This document shows, one piece after another, positions 10,046-21,805 of a DNA stretch of 64,000 nt. The notes beneath the pieces are model-generated. The model did no database searches, was not told the DNA's origin, and worked only from the letters and a program-made list of their open reading frames with translations. The first letter of the stretch is position 1, and each line of letters opens with the position of its first letter. A program made the translations under genes and the position numbers. Source of the DNA: Globisporangium splendens (lineage: Eukaryota; Oomycota; Peronosporomycetes; Pythiales; Pythiaceae); contig VFIW01000040.1 in the NCBI GenBank assembly GCA_006386115.1, positions 310,001-374,000 on the forward strand. Reading direction: 5' to 3'.

Positions 10046-10651
10046 ATTCTCCATTTTTCCCAGTAGAGCTCAAGCGGTCCAGTTCCAGCCTCAGCGGTCC
10101 AGTTTGGACCGGCCCATCCCAGGGAGAGAATCCCTCCTTCTTGGTGGCCCTGGGGTGGTGAGGAATGGAATGCACGATCACTATGAGCACGACTACGGAC
10201 CCTATGTCGTGGTCAATCCGCCATGAAGCACAACTGCGACGACCACCAGGACGCCGCACTATTACCCGCTGTCTGCGACCACCACACCGCGCAGCACAAG
10301 ACCCCCCGCTGATTGCGGCCACCACACCGCGCAGCACAAGACCCCCGTAATAGAGCCCACCGGCTCTGTGACTCGAGACGTGATCGAAGCATCGAAGCGC
10401 GACGTTCACCAGTGCAAGTGAGGCTGACAAAGCACAGCCACAACGTATACAACAACGAACAAAGCCATTTACAAAATGGCACACGAAGAAACTACAAATG
10501 TCAGAAAAACTAGAAAATGACGAAAAACCTGGACGCAAGTGTGAGAATGCTTGTGTTACGGCAGGATATGATAGCTGAGAATCCACCAATTCTCTTCCCC
10601 GGGGGATCTTAAACTCTAAGTTCAATAGATTCTTTATCATCATCATCATCG
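10046..10651 (+). mobile_element. Element A copy 2 (recombinant junctions)
   Basis: Full-length A with two internal repeat units and a long tail (TTTATC plus four ATC). Its 5' flank is AGCAAGAGAAAAG (10030-10042), the sequence beside the OYE blocks. Its 3' flank is ATACGGCGTAATACA (10652-10666), inside LINE ORF2. The matching partner of each flank is found at copy 3, so copies 2 and 3 mark the ends of an inversion. Confidence 0.9.
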
Positions 10652-13600
10652 ATACGGCGTAATACATCCTCGTTGTTTCCATAGATCTGCTGGTAGTCGA
10701 TACTGCACATGACTGTACCACTGGTCAGTTTTCGCGACTTCGTTGAGCTTGTCTATGAGTCCTCCGAGACCTCGATACAACTTGCTGAGCAGCCTCCTTG
10801 TTCGCGCTCGGTCAATTGTCTTCTGGATGCTGTTTGGGGGGAGTACGTTCATGCACCAGCCACGGACAGTGGGTCGTGAGCGGGTGCGGTTTGAATGTCC
10901 ACCCTACAGTTTTTATTTCTTCTTCGATCATTGCAACGTCTTGTTGACAGGTAGCATCCCCAGCCCAGTCGGTCACTGTCCAGAGAACTCCGTTTGCTTT
11001 CCGTTGCATCTGAATGTAGTCCGTGTGGCTCCCCTCCGATACTGGCACCGCGATGATGATTCCCATGCCATTGCTGATCCACTTGTACTCTCGTTTTGTG
11101 TGTTTCCTGCTCCACGGCTCCTGGTGAATGATTAGCTGGTTGCCTGCATCGATTTCTATCTCCGGTGAGCATAGAATGATGCTGGTTACGAGTTTTCGCA
11201 AGGTGGTCATTCGTTTGAACGTGAGAGTCGCCGTCATGGTTGGCAGACGCACGGAGAACACTCGCTCTTCTTCCCGTCTCACGTTGAAGCTGGCCAAATT
11301 GCATTCCTTCAGGAAGGGGACCGTTTTGACTGAATACTGCTCGCCTTGACTGTCGATTATCCAGGGGTTGTCGTTCCGCTGAAAGGATGGCCAGAAGGCT
11401 CGAGTCTCTTCCGATAGTTGATGAATCGTCTGCTCAGGTTTTCTCCCAAAGTACACACCTACGCGTCCGTCTGATCTCCACTCAAGGTCCAGGGTCGGTA
11501 GCAAGGATTCCATTTGCCGCATCAGATCGTCTTTCCACGCGGGATTGCGTCTCTCTGCAACCACCAAGTCTTCACAGAGATACTCCCACCCGAGTCTGTG
11601 GATATTGTTCGTCTGGTACAGCCTTGTCTGTGCGTGCTGGCTTCGCTCCTTGGGTGAAACCGCGCAACATCCCCGGTTTTGACTTTTGTCCCGATGCACT
11701 TGTTCATGCCAAGCCTCTGTATACTTGTCTCGCGCTCGCTGAAGCCACCGAGTTGTCCGCCGCATCGCTTGTCGCTTTATTGCTAGAGGTATTGAATAGA
11801 GACCTATGACTCCTTCCTTGACCGGCAGGTAGAGCAGGGAAGGACTCACCTTGTGCCTCGTGCCGTCTGTGCCAAGTGTTGATTTCCACAAAAACTGCTT
11901 TTGTAGATTCACTAGCTGATCCACGACCTTCGCTGGGGCTTGATGTAGCCGGCAGTGAACAGAATCGACGGCAGTAAGACCGAATTCAGTACAAGCACTC
12001 TCCCCACCACGCTGTTGGAGACTTTGCCCGCGATGATCAATCTGGTTCGGAGCTTTTGCAGGCGGTCCTCTCAATTAGCTTGCGTGATGTTCCCGGTTCC
12101 TATTTGGACGCCAAGGTACCTCACCGTCTCTCCATGCTTCAGAATTGGAATGCCGCATCTTTGTTCCTGGACTACTGCTGTGTTGAGACAGATGTAGCTG
12201 CTTTTCGTTGGTTGCACGTGCAGACCTGATTGCTGGCCGAACTCGGACAGCAGCTGCATCAGTCGAGGCAGCTGTTTCCCTTGTTTCAAAAAGACGGCGG
12301 AGTCGTCGACGAAGGTCGAAATAAGATGGGGTTCTGCTCCGGATCTGGTCACACGAATACCATCCAGATGGGGGTCTTGCTGAACTGCCAGTGCGAGAAT
12401 CTCCGCGGCGACGATAAACAGGAGAGGGGTCAACCTTGACGGATTCCCGACTTGACCTCCCTTTCTCTCGACACTTCACCGTTCACCAGGCACTGCGCTG
12501 TTGTGTCCGAGTGCATTCGACGTACTAAATCCACAAATTGTCGCCCAAAGCCGAACTTGCTCAGCACAAGGTACAGAAAATCTCTGTCTAATGTGTCGTA
12601 AGCCTTCATGAAGTCAAGCATCGCAATTCCCGGAGCGTCATCCAACCCTTCACCGTTGTTGTGGTACGCTTTGTCCAACGCAGCTTGCATGATGAGGATC
12701 GCGTTCTCCATCAGTCGGTCGCGTACGAAGCCTTGCTGTGCTTCCCCGATGATCCACAGAAGGATGTCTTGCAGCCTTGTTGCCAAGACTTTTGCAAACA
12801 ACTTGTAAGTGGTCGTAAGCAGAGTGATTGGTCTGTAATCGAGGGGGTTTGGCGAGTCTCCTTTCTTGCGCAACGGTATCACGATTCCTTGACCGAATGA
12901 TCGTGGCATGGTTGCCCCGCGTTGGATGTTGTTGAATTCCCGCACCAACACGTCGACCATCACGTCCTCGCAATCCTTGTAGAAGTCATTGTTCAGACTA
13001 TCCACGCCACCTGCCTTATGCCGATGTAAACCCGCGATCGCCTCTCGTACTTCCTTTTCAGTGATGGGTGCCATCAAATCTTGGTTTTGCTCTTCCGTGA
13101 CTTTTCGAGTTTCCGGAATGTACACCAGTGCATCAAATCGCTGTTCAGCCTTCTGCGGAGGGACCGCAGCATGGCTCTGGCCAGTGATTTGGTGCCGTTC
13201 TGCCCCCATGATGTCCGCCAGACTCGCGTTTGGTGAGTGGTACCTTCCGGGGGTCGGTTTCAATCGCGAAATTGTTTGATCCCTCTGCCAGTTGGCGATC
13301 CTCCGAAAGAAGTGACGAACATCCCCCTGCGTTGCTTGCATATACTTGCCGAATTTGAACTCTGCTGCCTCCCTTGCCGCGTTTGCGTGCTCTTCGATCA
13401 GCTGACGCCTTGTACGGTTTGCCGGTCGGTGCTGCTGATCCTCCAACTTTTGCCGATATCTTCGTACTTGCCGCTTCTCTGCTCGTCTTACTCTCAGTAT
13501 TGCTTTGATGAGACGCTGCTCCAGGTTGCTTCACTCGATTGGTCCTTCACTCTGCATCAGCTCCAGCTCGTGAACGATTGCCTTTTGCACCCCAGTCCGC

Positions 13601-14470
13601 ACCAAGTCAGGACGCGAGGTACGCATCGGGTACCTGCACTTGTTCACTCTCCTTGGTCTCTGCGGTTGACTCGTCTATTTCATATGCAGCACCACTGCTT
13701 GGTGATCCGAGTAGCGCTTGGGTAGCTCTATGGCCTCCCATTGCACGGCGCTGCCCAGGTTTCCTGCGATATAGAATCGGTCGAGTCGACTGGCTGAGTT
13801 TTTCCTCCAGTATGTGAAATGCTCCGTCGGTTCCCTCTGCACTGGCCACTCCGGATCCTCCACTAGCTCCCGTGCGTCGTAAATGTTCCACTCCGTCACT
13901 AGTCGTCTCAGTTCTGCACTCTCGCACTGCACAGGTAGCAGAACTCCTCTTTGGTACCGGTCCCGTTGCTTGTCGAGCACACAATTGAAGTCACCTTCGA
14001 GCACTGCTGCTGCACGATGAGTCCCGAACTCCTCGTTTAGGCGTCGGAAGAAGTGTTCTCGCTCTGCTTTCTTGTTGGGTGCGTACACATTAATCCACAC
14101 CGCTCCCTTGGACTTGATAGCGACTGTGCGATTCGTCCACTTGGATTCCTCGATCAGTTGTGTTTCGCTAATCGTCTTCGGATTTGTGAGTATTGCCAAT
14201 CCGCCGGTCGCGTCTGGATGGATGGACCAAAAGGACGTTGGTTCGTCCAGGTTTGCAACCCCCCATTCTCGGTTCCAGTAATGTCGGAGTCTGCTTTCTT
14301 CTTTGGCTGTGGTGATCCTCGTCTCCTGTAAATAAATGATATCATGCTTTTCTGCGGTTAGTGCCCCCTTGAGATCCTCTAACCATTTTGTTCGTTCTTT
14401 CTTTTTGAATCCGCACACATTCCGAGTTAATACCCATAGCGTGTTTGGACATGGTCTTTTTTCCTTTTTT
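10652..14470 (-). pseudogene. LINE ORF2 (endonuclease, reverse transcriptase), broken
   Basis: The APE endonuclease part (about 14450-13678) shows YLQETR, GDFN and SDHQ. The RT part (about 13450-10652) shows KAGGVDSLNNDF, DYRPITLLTTTYKLFAKVLA, GFVRDR, LDFMKAYDTLDRDFL and SGIRQG. Lesions: TAG at 13675 straight after the endonuclease, a TGA near 13533, TGA at 12430-12432 in place of the usual Cys after RQG, an 8-bp deletion just after that relative to the copy at 53.9-57.4 kb, and a further frameshift near 12072. The endonuclease frame (TLWVLTRNVCGF) has no clear ATG. The C-terminal RNase H was moved to 19.4-20.6 kb by the inversion. Confidence 0.88.
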
Positions 14471-14565
14471 GGTTTTTGTAAAATGCATTCTTGAGGGCAT
14501 GTAGCGCGGCGTACATTTCTGTGCCTGGGCTACTGCCACCTTGGTTACCTGTTGGTGTCGCGCCT

Positions 14566-17500
14566 TTAGTACCTTGAGGGCTCGACCGAGTCCACTTCCA
14601 TGGTGACTTGAGCTATGATCACCGATAGAGCTGACCATTCGCTGAGCTCCTCTCCACTCTTGAAGGCTGCTTTGAGTTCTCTGGTTTGCTTCAACATCGC
14701 ACAGAAGTCTTCAATCGCCTCGTACAGGTTGTGTGGGTCTTCGGCGTCAATGGACCTGAACGTCTGCAGCTCCTCCTCATACACCACTGTGCAGATGATG
14801 TAGCGGCTGAGCTTCTCTAGCTGGGTCGGGTGACAAAGTCGCAGAACTTCGAGCCCACCGTACTTCACTTTTCCAAGCGTCAACCAGTCTTCCTTGGAGT
14901 TGAGCAGTGCGGCCCGTTGTTGCTTCGTGGTTGCTGTTGCAATCCTGTCAAACCAACCTGTGATCCATACCCTGGTTTCTGCCTGATCGGTGCGGTGTAC
15001 AAGACGTTTGAGCCCTTCCTCAATCACCTGTTCACGCAGAACTTGCGTCAAGTCCACTAGCGTTGGCCCGCTGAGATGATTCAGTACGTGGTGCGGCCAT
15101 GGCGACGTCTTCAACATCGCTAGAATTCGCTCCCACTCATTGAGAGCTGCCTGCGTCCATACATCACGATTGGACGAGAGCAGAGGAAAGGGGCACTTGG
15201 TTTCTTGCTTCCATTGCTCCTGGAACCCTTCCCAATGCTCCTGCAGCGTGCGCTCGAGGTCTCTGCGTTTCTGCATGGAGTCTCCTTCGATCGCCAAACG
15301 TCTCGAGAGCGTTTTGGTTTTCTTGAGGGGGACATTGGGGCTGTTCAGGTTTATCGCGACGTCACCATCTATTGCTGTGAGCATCAGGGTTTCGTCTCTC
15401 TCTCGCTTCCTGGGTTGTTGAGGTAACTCGATTGTGGGCGAGTGATATACCACAAGCTGATTCTCCTGCGATGCGAACGACCAGCCGTGTTGTCCGCTGA
15501 GCTGGTTTGGCTCGAACTTTTCTCGCTCGTCCGGCGATGGAGTCCACACTGACTCTCCCAAACTGGAATTGTCGCTGTCCTCCATCGAATCGTCTGTTTC
15601 TCGTTCGTCTTCGAATTGACCAGATCGGTCCGTCTTGAACTCCGCCTTGCTCCTCACGGATCCTTGGAGATGCTTCGCTAATGATGAGCTCGTCATATTT
15701 GCCAGTGGCGTTGGGTCGTTCAGGGTTCTGAAGTGCAGACTGTTGTAGTGTTCGTTTGCGAATTTCATTACAATTGGTAGCGGACTGCTCGTGGCCTCTG
15801 CTTCGTTTCTATCTTGACGGAGCTCGTCTTCCCATTGCTTCCCTGTGCACGCATACTCTTTGGCTGACAAAAATTGGCCGCCTCCATGGACTCTGGATTG
15901 CGGCTTGTAAATTGCGAAGCCCTTACGGTCTCCGTACGTTGTCTCGATCAGCACGAAGATTTTTCTCTGCAAAGCCTTGGCAGCCATCCGCAAGGACTCC
16001 GGGCCGCCCCACAGGGATCCTGGCAGCGTGGAAGATCGCTGGAGGAGCTGCTTGCGATATCACTGAAATAGTCGAGAACATCTGCTCTCCTTTCTTTTGG
16101 GCTCATTTTTCGATCCCCTCTCCCCAGTGTTTCGAGTATTCCCAAATGAGTTCCTTCAGGGAATTCTAGATTGAAGTTGAGCCGTGCTGCCGCGTTCATG
16201 CTTTGCTTGATTCTGCTCGCCGTTGCCTCGAGCAGCTTCTCATTTGCCATGTTGTCATGCACGATTTGGAGCATCGCTTCCGCCACTGCATAAAATTGGC
16301 AATTTCCGGTAGGGGGTGTTGTTGCTTCTGCAAGTCCGTTGGCGTCCATCACGTCTTGAATCGTGTACTCCCCATCCCAGTCCATGATGTCGTTACGATT
16401 CGGGTTGACCTCGGTTTGTCTTTCCACGTGCACCTTCATTAGCTCGTCCATATCTCGTCGGAAGCGCATCAGCTCTTTTGCCCACCGGATGTCATCCTTG
16501 GAAATTTGTCTTGGTCCATTTTTCTGGCTTGCCTTTGACGCGGGTCCTTTTGTGTTCGCTGCTCCCCCGTTTGGTTTCGCCTTCGCCTGCTCTTTGAGAT
16601 TTCCGGTTTGTTGTACTGAAATTCCTGTTCCCACTGTAAACGACACATTTTTTGTTAGATTATTTGGATTGGAGTTCGGTTGTGGGCTGGACGTGTTGGT
16701 CTCATCAGGCGTCACGGGATTCGTGTTCTCGCTCGGCTTGTTTTCCCCCCTGGTCTGAGGATTCTCTGCTGCGGGTTGAAGTGGCTGTTTCTGTTTGTCA
16801 ATGCCATCTGAGACAGACTCTTTAATTTCCGCTGCACTGGTGAAAGTGGCTGGCTTTCTCGGGAGTTTACTCACGATCTCATCGTCTGCGTGAATACAGT
16901 TGTTAGTTGTTAGTTCATGTTCCGTTGCCTTACACGCTCGCGCGAAATGTCCCGCTGCTCCACAGATTAAACAAGGAGCCATTCGGTACTTGGGTGCGTG
17001 GTGAAGGATGATCGTTCGCCCTCTCCAAATAATTCGTCTGACATCGATAAGCGCTTTTGGACACAATTCGTCTTCAAAGAGCACCTCCCACAACTGCGAT
17101 TGGTGGGATATTGGACCGTACTCATCGAGTGGGTAGGCGTAGAATCGCTTGCCTGTCGTCTGCTTCAAGTATTCTAAAAACAGGGACATATTCATTGAGC
17201 GAGCAGTGTTCAAAAGCTGAATTTTGTACCTGGATCTTGATTCTGCATTCTGTAGCCCGTCCGCTCCCAATTGCCTGTTCCACACGCTGTCTGCCTCCGG
17301 TCGCTCTCCGGTTGTCTCCGTCGGATGCGCGGATATGAGATGCACCAATTGGCGTCGGAAGGGGATCATCATTTTGTTCCATTTCGCAGCTGTGCTCCTG
17401 TCAAAGAAATAGAAGTGGAGAGAATGAGTGCTGTCATTATATTCCGCAGCTTTGAGGTCTCTCAGCATCGCCATTGTCTCTTCCATTTTGCCGTCATTGC

Positions 17501-18541
17501 GGAACCTCGCTGCTTGCAAGATGGCTTCCACGATTCGTCCGGTCGACTGATGATCTTTGTAGACTTGCGTCGCATCCGATAATTTGCCGACCAGCTCTCC
17601 TTCCACCTGAGCCGCGATGGTGTTCTGGAAACGGAAGAGGGTGTCCCCATCACATACTCGTCGAAGGAATTGAGGCAAGTGTCGGATCAGGAGTTCGCCT
17701 TCCACTATCGCTAGCATGATATCCCATTCCATCGTTGTCGGCAGGCGCAGGGTCACTGAGTACTCGAACTTTGCTTGCAGTGTCGGATCATGTTGCGTTG
17801 TTCCTCCTCCGAGTATTTGTCCGATTTGAAGATGAAGGGCTGGGTGCCTTGCTCTTTGACGTTTGTTTGAGTGTTGGTGCTCGTTTGCGAACCCCATGGC
17901 GAAGCCTTGGTTTCATCTGCAAGCCTGTTTTGGTCAATTCTCTTTTGGATAAGCGCTACCACTGTCCACGACGACCGGTGCATATCCTTGCATAGATCTT
18001 GGATCGTCCGCTTCCACTCCGGAAAGGATTTTTCCTTTTCAACTGCCAGTAGACGGAAAAGGTCCACCAGCGCGTCCGCTTCTTCTCCGTTGAGTGTTGG
18101 GTAATTGTCGTTCGCCTTTTTTGGTTTCTCCAGAATCCGCATCCCGTTGTAGAGAGCTGTGAACATTAACCGCACTTCGTGTTCAATCTCCACTCTGTTG
18201 ACCGCGTTTGGTGACACACGCAGCTTTGCGGCGAGGGCTTCGTATCTCTCCACTGGTGCAGTCTCCGTCGACGCTTCTTTTCGAGAGCCTTTCGCACGCG
18301 TTGGTGTCGTGCCTTCCTCAATGGTCCCAGATTTGTCTTGTCCTCCTGTTTTTAATTGGACCGTATCATTCGTGCGCACAGGATCTGGGGCTCCCCCTTT
18401 CCCGTGCTGTAACGCTCGTACTGCCATCTCTGCGTCGACTTGCGCCTGCCCACTCCGCAGCGTGGTGGCTGTCTTCGTGGAAACTCCGTCCGAAGCTTCC
18501 TTCCGCGCAGCCCCCTCCTTTGGTTGCTCCATATTCATCAT
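14566..18541 (-). pseudogene. LINE ORF1 with CCHC zinc knuckle and OTU peptidase-like domain
   Basis: Starts at ATG 18541 (MMNMEQPKEG) and reads through three overlapping frames, shifting near 17.8 kb and near 16.04 kb. The middle frame has a CCHC knuckle CLICGAAGHFARAC (about 16930-16975), usual for nucleic-acid binding. Then comes an OTU-like module: TGNCQFYAVAEAM with the nucleophile Cys (about 16300), WGGPESLRMAAKALQRKIFVL after the second shift, and the His motif ANEHYNSLHF (about 15740-15760). The last part has no recognised domain. OTU proteins cleave ubiquitin chains; in a retrotransposon the role is unknown. The shifts are more likely decay than programmed, but only one copy is visible. 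Confidence 0.8.
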
Positions 18542-18749
18542 GGAGGCCTCAGGAGAAAGCTGTCGCTTATCGCTCTTTATAGAGGCTTGTATACTCAGTT
18601 CAGTATACTCACCCCTTTCCGATGATCTTTGTAGTGGCCTGTCGATTGTCGTCGTGGCACTTATACTCCCGTTACAAACAGCTGGTACCAAGGCTGTCTG
18701 TCCTATAAAAGGCTAGATCGAAAGTGCTTTTCTCTTGCTGTGTGTGTGA

Positions 18750-19417
18750 TAAAGAATCTATTGAACTTAGAGTTTAAGATTCCCCGGGGAAGAGAATTGG
18801 TGGGTTCTCAGCTATCATATCCTGCCGTAACACAAGCATTCTCACACTTGCGTCCGGGTTTTTCGTCATTTTCTAGTTTTTCTGGCATTTGTAGTTTCTT
18901 CGTGTGCCATTTTGTAAATGGCTTTGTTCGTTGTTGTATACGTTGTGGCTGTGCTTTGTCAGCCTCACTTGCACTGGTGAACGTCGCGCTTCGATGCTTC
19001 GATCACGTCTCGAGTCACAGAGCCGGTGGGCTCTATTACGGGGGTCTTGTGCTGCGCGGTGTGGTGGTCGCAGACAGCAGGGGTCTTGTGCTGCGCGGTA
19101 TGGTGGTCGCAGACAGCGGGGGTCTTGTGCTGCGCGGTGTGGTGGCCGCAATCAGCGGGGGGTCTTGTGCTGCGCGGTGTGGTGGTCGCAGACAGCGGGT
19201 AATAGTGCGGCGTCCTGGTGGTCGTCGCAGTTGTGCTTCATGGCGGATTGACCACGACATAGGGTCCGTAGTCGTGCTCATAGTGATCGTGCATTCCATT
19301 CCTCACCACCCCAGGGCCACCAAGAAGGAGGGATTCTCTCCCTGGGATGGGCCGGTCCAAACTGGACCGCTGAGGCTGGAACTGGACCGCTTGTGCTTGA
19401 CTGGGAAAAATGGAGAA
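18750..19417 (-). mobile_element. Element A copy 3 (longest, four internal repeats)
   Basis: Reverse orientation. It has four units of the 39-40 bp repeat (about 19040-19200), the most in the window. Its 3' end (GTGTGTGTGAT then AAAGAATC on the plus strand) is next to GCTTTTCTCTTGCT (18726-18739), the complement of the OYE-block flank AGCAAGAGAAAAGC. Its 5' end is next to TGTCTTACGCCGTAT (19418-19432) in LINE ORF2. It is the reciprocal partner of copy 2. Confidence 0.9.
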
Positions 19418-20634
19418 TGTCTTACGCCGTATCAGATGTGGACGACACACCGGATCTCTACGGTGCAGCTCAACCTGTTCCATCCGGGAAGGATCGAGTC
19501 TTCAGCATGCCCAAGCAATGCCGGATGTGGGGAGACAAAAGAAACGATCTCACACATAGTGTGGAGTTGCAAGCGAGCACAAGCCGCGTGGACGGTCTTC
19601 CTCGGGCGATGGATGGACCGAACATTGACGGAGCAAGCACTCAACCTCTTCATGCCTCATATTGCGAGCCGTACAGCCTCGCCAAGTCAACGATCTTTGC
19701 TCCGGGAATTGGAAAAGCACTTCGGGTTCATTACTCCGGAACACTCGACAGCTCTACAGAAACTTTGGTTTACCGTCACATCAAGCATCCCAGTACTGCT
19801 GTGGAGAACGAGAGTGGAAATAGTGCATGAACGGCAACACGTCATTATCGAAGACAGTACCCAGCGAGTGTGGACAGCGTGTGTGATGCAGGTGCGGGCT
19901 GTGGCTCATCGGATGAGAACCCTCACAGGAGAAAAGATCAATGCAACTTGCCTGAGCCAACTGCTCAGCGTACTGGAGAGACAAGACTTGTCGCGCCAAC
20001 TGGAAGCGTGGGCGACGGCGCGTTTGTATTTCGATGGAGGTGCACGCGGCAACCCGGGTCTAGGAGGCAGCGGATGGACACTCATCTTCCTGAATGAACG
20101 CAGCAATCATTGGGAACTCAAAGCATGCGGCTATGCGTATATGGGACCAGAAGTAACGGACAATTGGTGCGAATACAGCGCACTGAAAGACGGCCTGGCA
20201 TACAGTGCACACTACCTACACCACTATGAAGTCAAACTGGAAGTCTTCGGAGATAGCCAAATGATTATCGCATCTCAGAACGGGTTCTCCTCAATACGCC
20301 AGACCAAGTTGCAGCCACTGGCAGTTCGGGTAAATCAAATCGTCGCCAACTTTGCGTGGACCTCCTGGAATCACACAAAACGAGAACAAAACAAGATGGC
20401 CGATCTTCTCGCCAACATGGCAATGAACTCCAAGAGTGCGAAGATACTCACCGACGAATCACGGGGAAACGATCAAGTCGTTATGTCCCAAGTCGCAGCT
20501 CTACTCGACAATGATATCGGTGCCACACCGTCAAAACTTAGAAACACCTCACTCTCAGCAGTGTTAATGAGACTCAGGAATTCTTAAACTGTATGTAGAT
20601 CACAAGTTAAATAGAATTTACCTTCTCTCTCACA
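19418..20634 (+). mobile_element. LINE (L2): 3' part of the same LINE, with RNase H
   Basis: Codes the C-terminus of ORF2 from the CLTPYQ codons to stop 20587, uninterrupted for about 389 codons. Visible are a Cys/His cluster (CPSNAGC, then HIVWSC) and an RNase H domain starting at LYFDGGARGNPG (about 20025), with a later conserved Asp in FGDSQMIIAS. After the stop comes a short 3' UTR ending AAATAGAATTTACCTTCTCTCTC. It joins directly, tail to tail, to fragment L3. The LINE frame continues in phase into element A, giving a 615-codon hybrid frame from 18740 that is probably accidental. Confidence 0.88.
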
Positions 20635-21805
20635 TACAGTTTAAGAATTCCTGAGTCTCATTAACACTGCTGACAGTGAGGTGTTTCTAAGTTTTGACGG
20701 TGTGGCACCGATATCATTGTCGAGTAGAGCTGCGACTTGGGACATAAGAACTTGATCGTTTCCCCGCGATTCGTCGGTGAGTATCTTCGCACTCTTGGAG
20801 TTCATTGCCATGTTGGCGAGAAGATCGGCCATCTTGTTTTGTTCTCGTTTTGTGTGATTCCAGGAGGTCCACGCAAAGTTGGCGATGATTTGGTTTACCC
20901 GAACTGCTAGTGGCTGCAACTCGGTCTGGCGTATTGAGGCGAACCCGTTCTGGGCTGCGATAATCATTTGGCTGTCTCCGAAGACTTCCAACTTGACTTC
21001 ATAGTGCTGTAGGTAGTGTGCACTGTATGCCAGGCCATCTTTCAGTGCGCTGTATTCGCACCAATTGTCGTGACTTCTGGTCCCATGTACGCATAGCCGC
21101 ATGCTTTGAGTTCCCATCGATTGCTGCGTTCATTCAGGAAGATGAGTGCCCATCCGCTGCCTCCTGGACCTGGGTTGCCGCGTGCACCCCATCGAAATAC
21201 AAACGCGCCGTCCCCCATGCTTCCAGTTGGCGCGACAAGTCTTGTCTCTCCAGTACGCTGAGCAGTTGGCTCAGGTAGTTGCATTGATCTTTTCTCCTTT
21301 GAGCCTTCTCATCCGATGAGCCACAGCCCGCACTTGCATCACACACGCTGTCCACACTCGCTGGGTACTTTCTTCGATAGTGACGTGTTGCCGTTCATGC
21401 ACTATTTCCACTCTCGTTCTCCACAGCAATACTGGGATGCTTGATGTGACGATAAACCAGAGTTTCTGTAGTGCTGTCGAGTGTTCCGGAGTAATGAACC
21501 CGAAGTGCTTTTCCAATTCCCGGAGCAAAGATCGTTGACCTGGCGGGGCTGTGCGGCTAGCAATATGAGGCAGGAAGAGATTGAGTGCTTGCTCCGTCAA
21601 TGTTCGACCCATCCATCGCCCGAGGAACGCCGTCCACGCGGCTTGTGCTCGCTTGCAACTCCACACTATGTGTGAGATAGTTTCTTTTGTCTCCCCACAT
21701 CCGGCATTGCTTGGGCACGCCGAAGACTCGATCCTTCCCGGATGGAACAGGTTGAGCTGCACGTAGAATTCCGGTGTATCGTCCACATCTGATACGGCGT
21801 AAGAC
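20635..21805 (-). mobile_element. LINE (L3): inverted 3' fragment, tail-to-tail with L2
   Basis: Reverse-strand copy of the same ORF2 C-terminus (stop at 20641), broken by frameshifts near 21120 and 21275. Its 3' UTR is cut after ACTGTATGT, where it joins the L2 tail. The upstream boundary at ATACGGCGTAAGACA is the same LINE position at which element A is inserted in L1/L2, so L3 derives from a LINE that already carried A. Confidence 0.85.

Larger units (their letters stand above)
10652..18725 (-). mobile_element. LINE (L1), 5' and central part of a full-length copy
   Basis: Non-LTR retrotransposon reading leftward. It starts at ACTTTCGATCTAGCC (18725), with ORF1 from about 18541 to 14566 and ORF2 from about 14470 to the junction with element A at 10651. 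The 3' remainder is at 19418-20634 on the other strand. The combined length is about 9.3 kb. Several frameshifts and in-frame stops show this copy is dead. Architecture (CCHC and OTU in ORF1; APE, RT, CCHC-like and RNase H in ORF2) resembles L1/Tx1-type elements with an added RNase H. Confidence 0.9.

Noticed and set aside
19036..19203. Regularly spaced repeats that could be taken for a CRISPR array
   Set aside because: Units are directly tandem with no unique spacers, lie in a retroposon, and the genome is eukaryotic.
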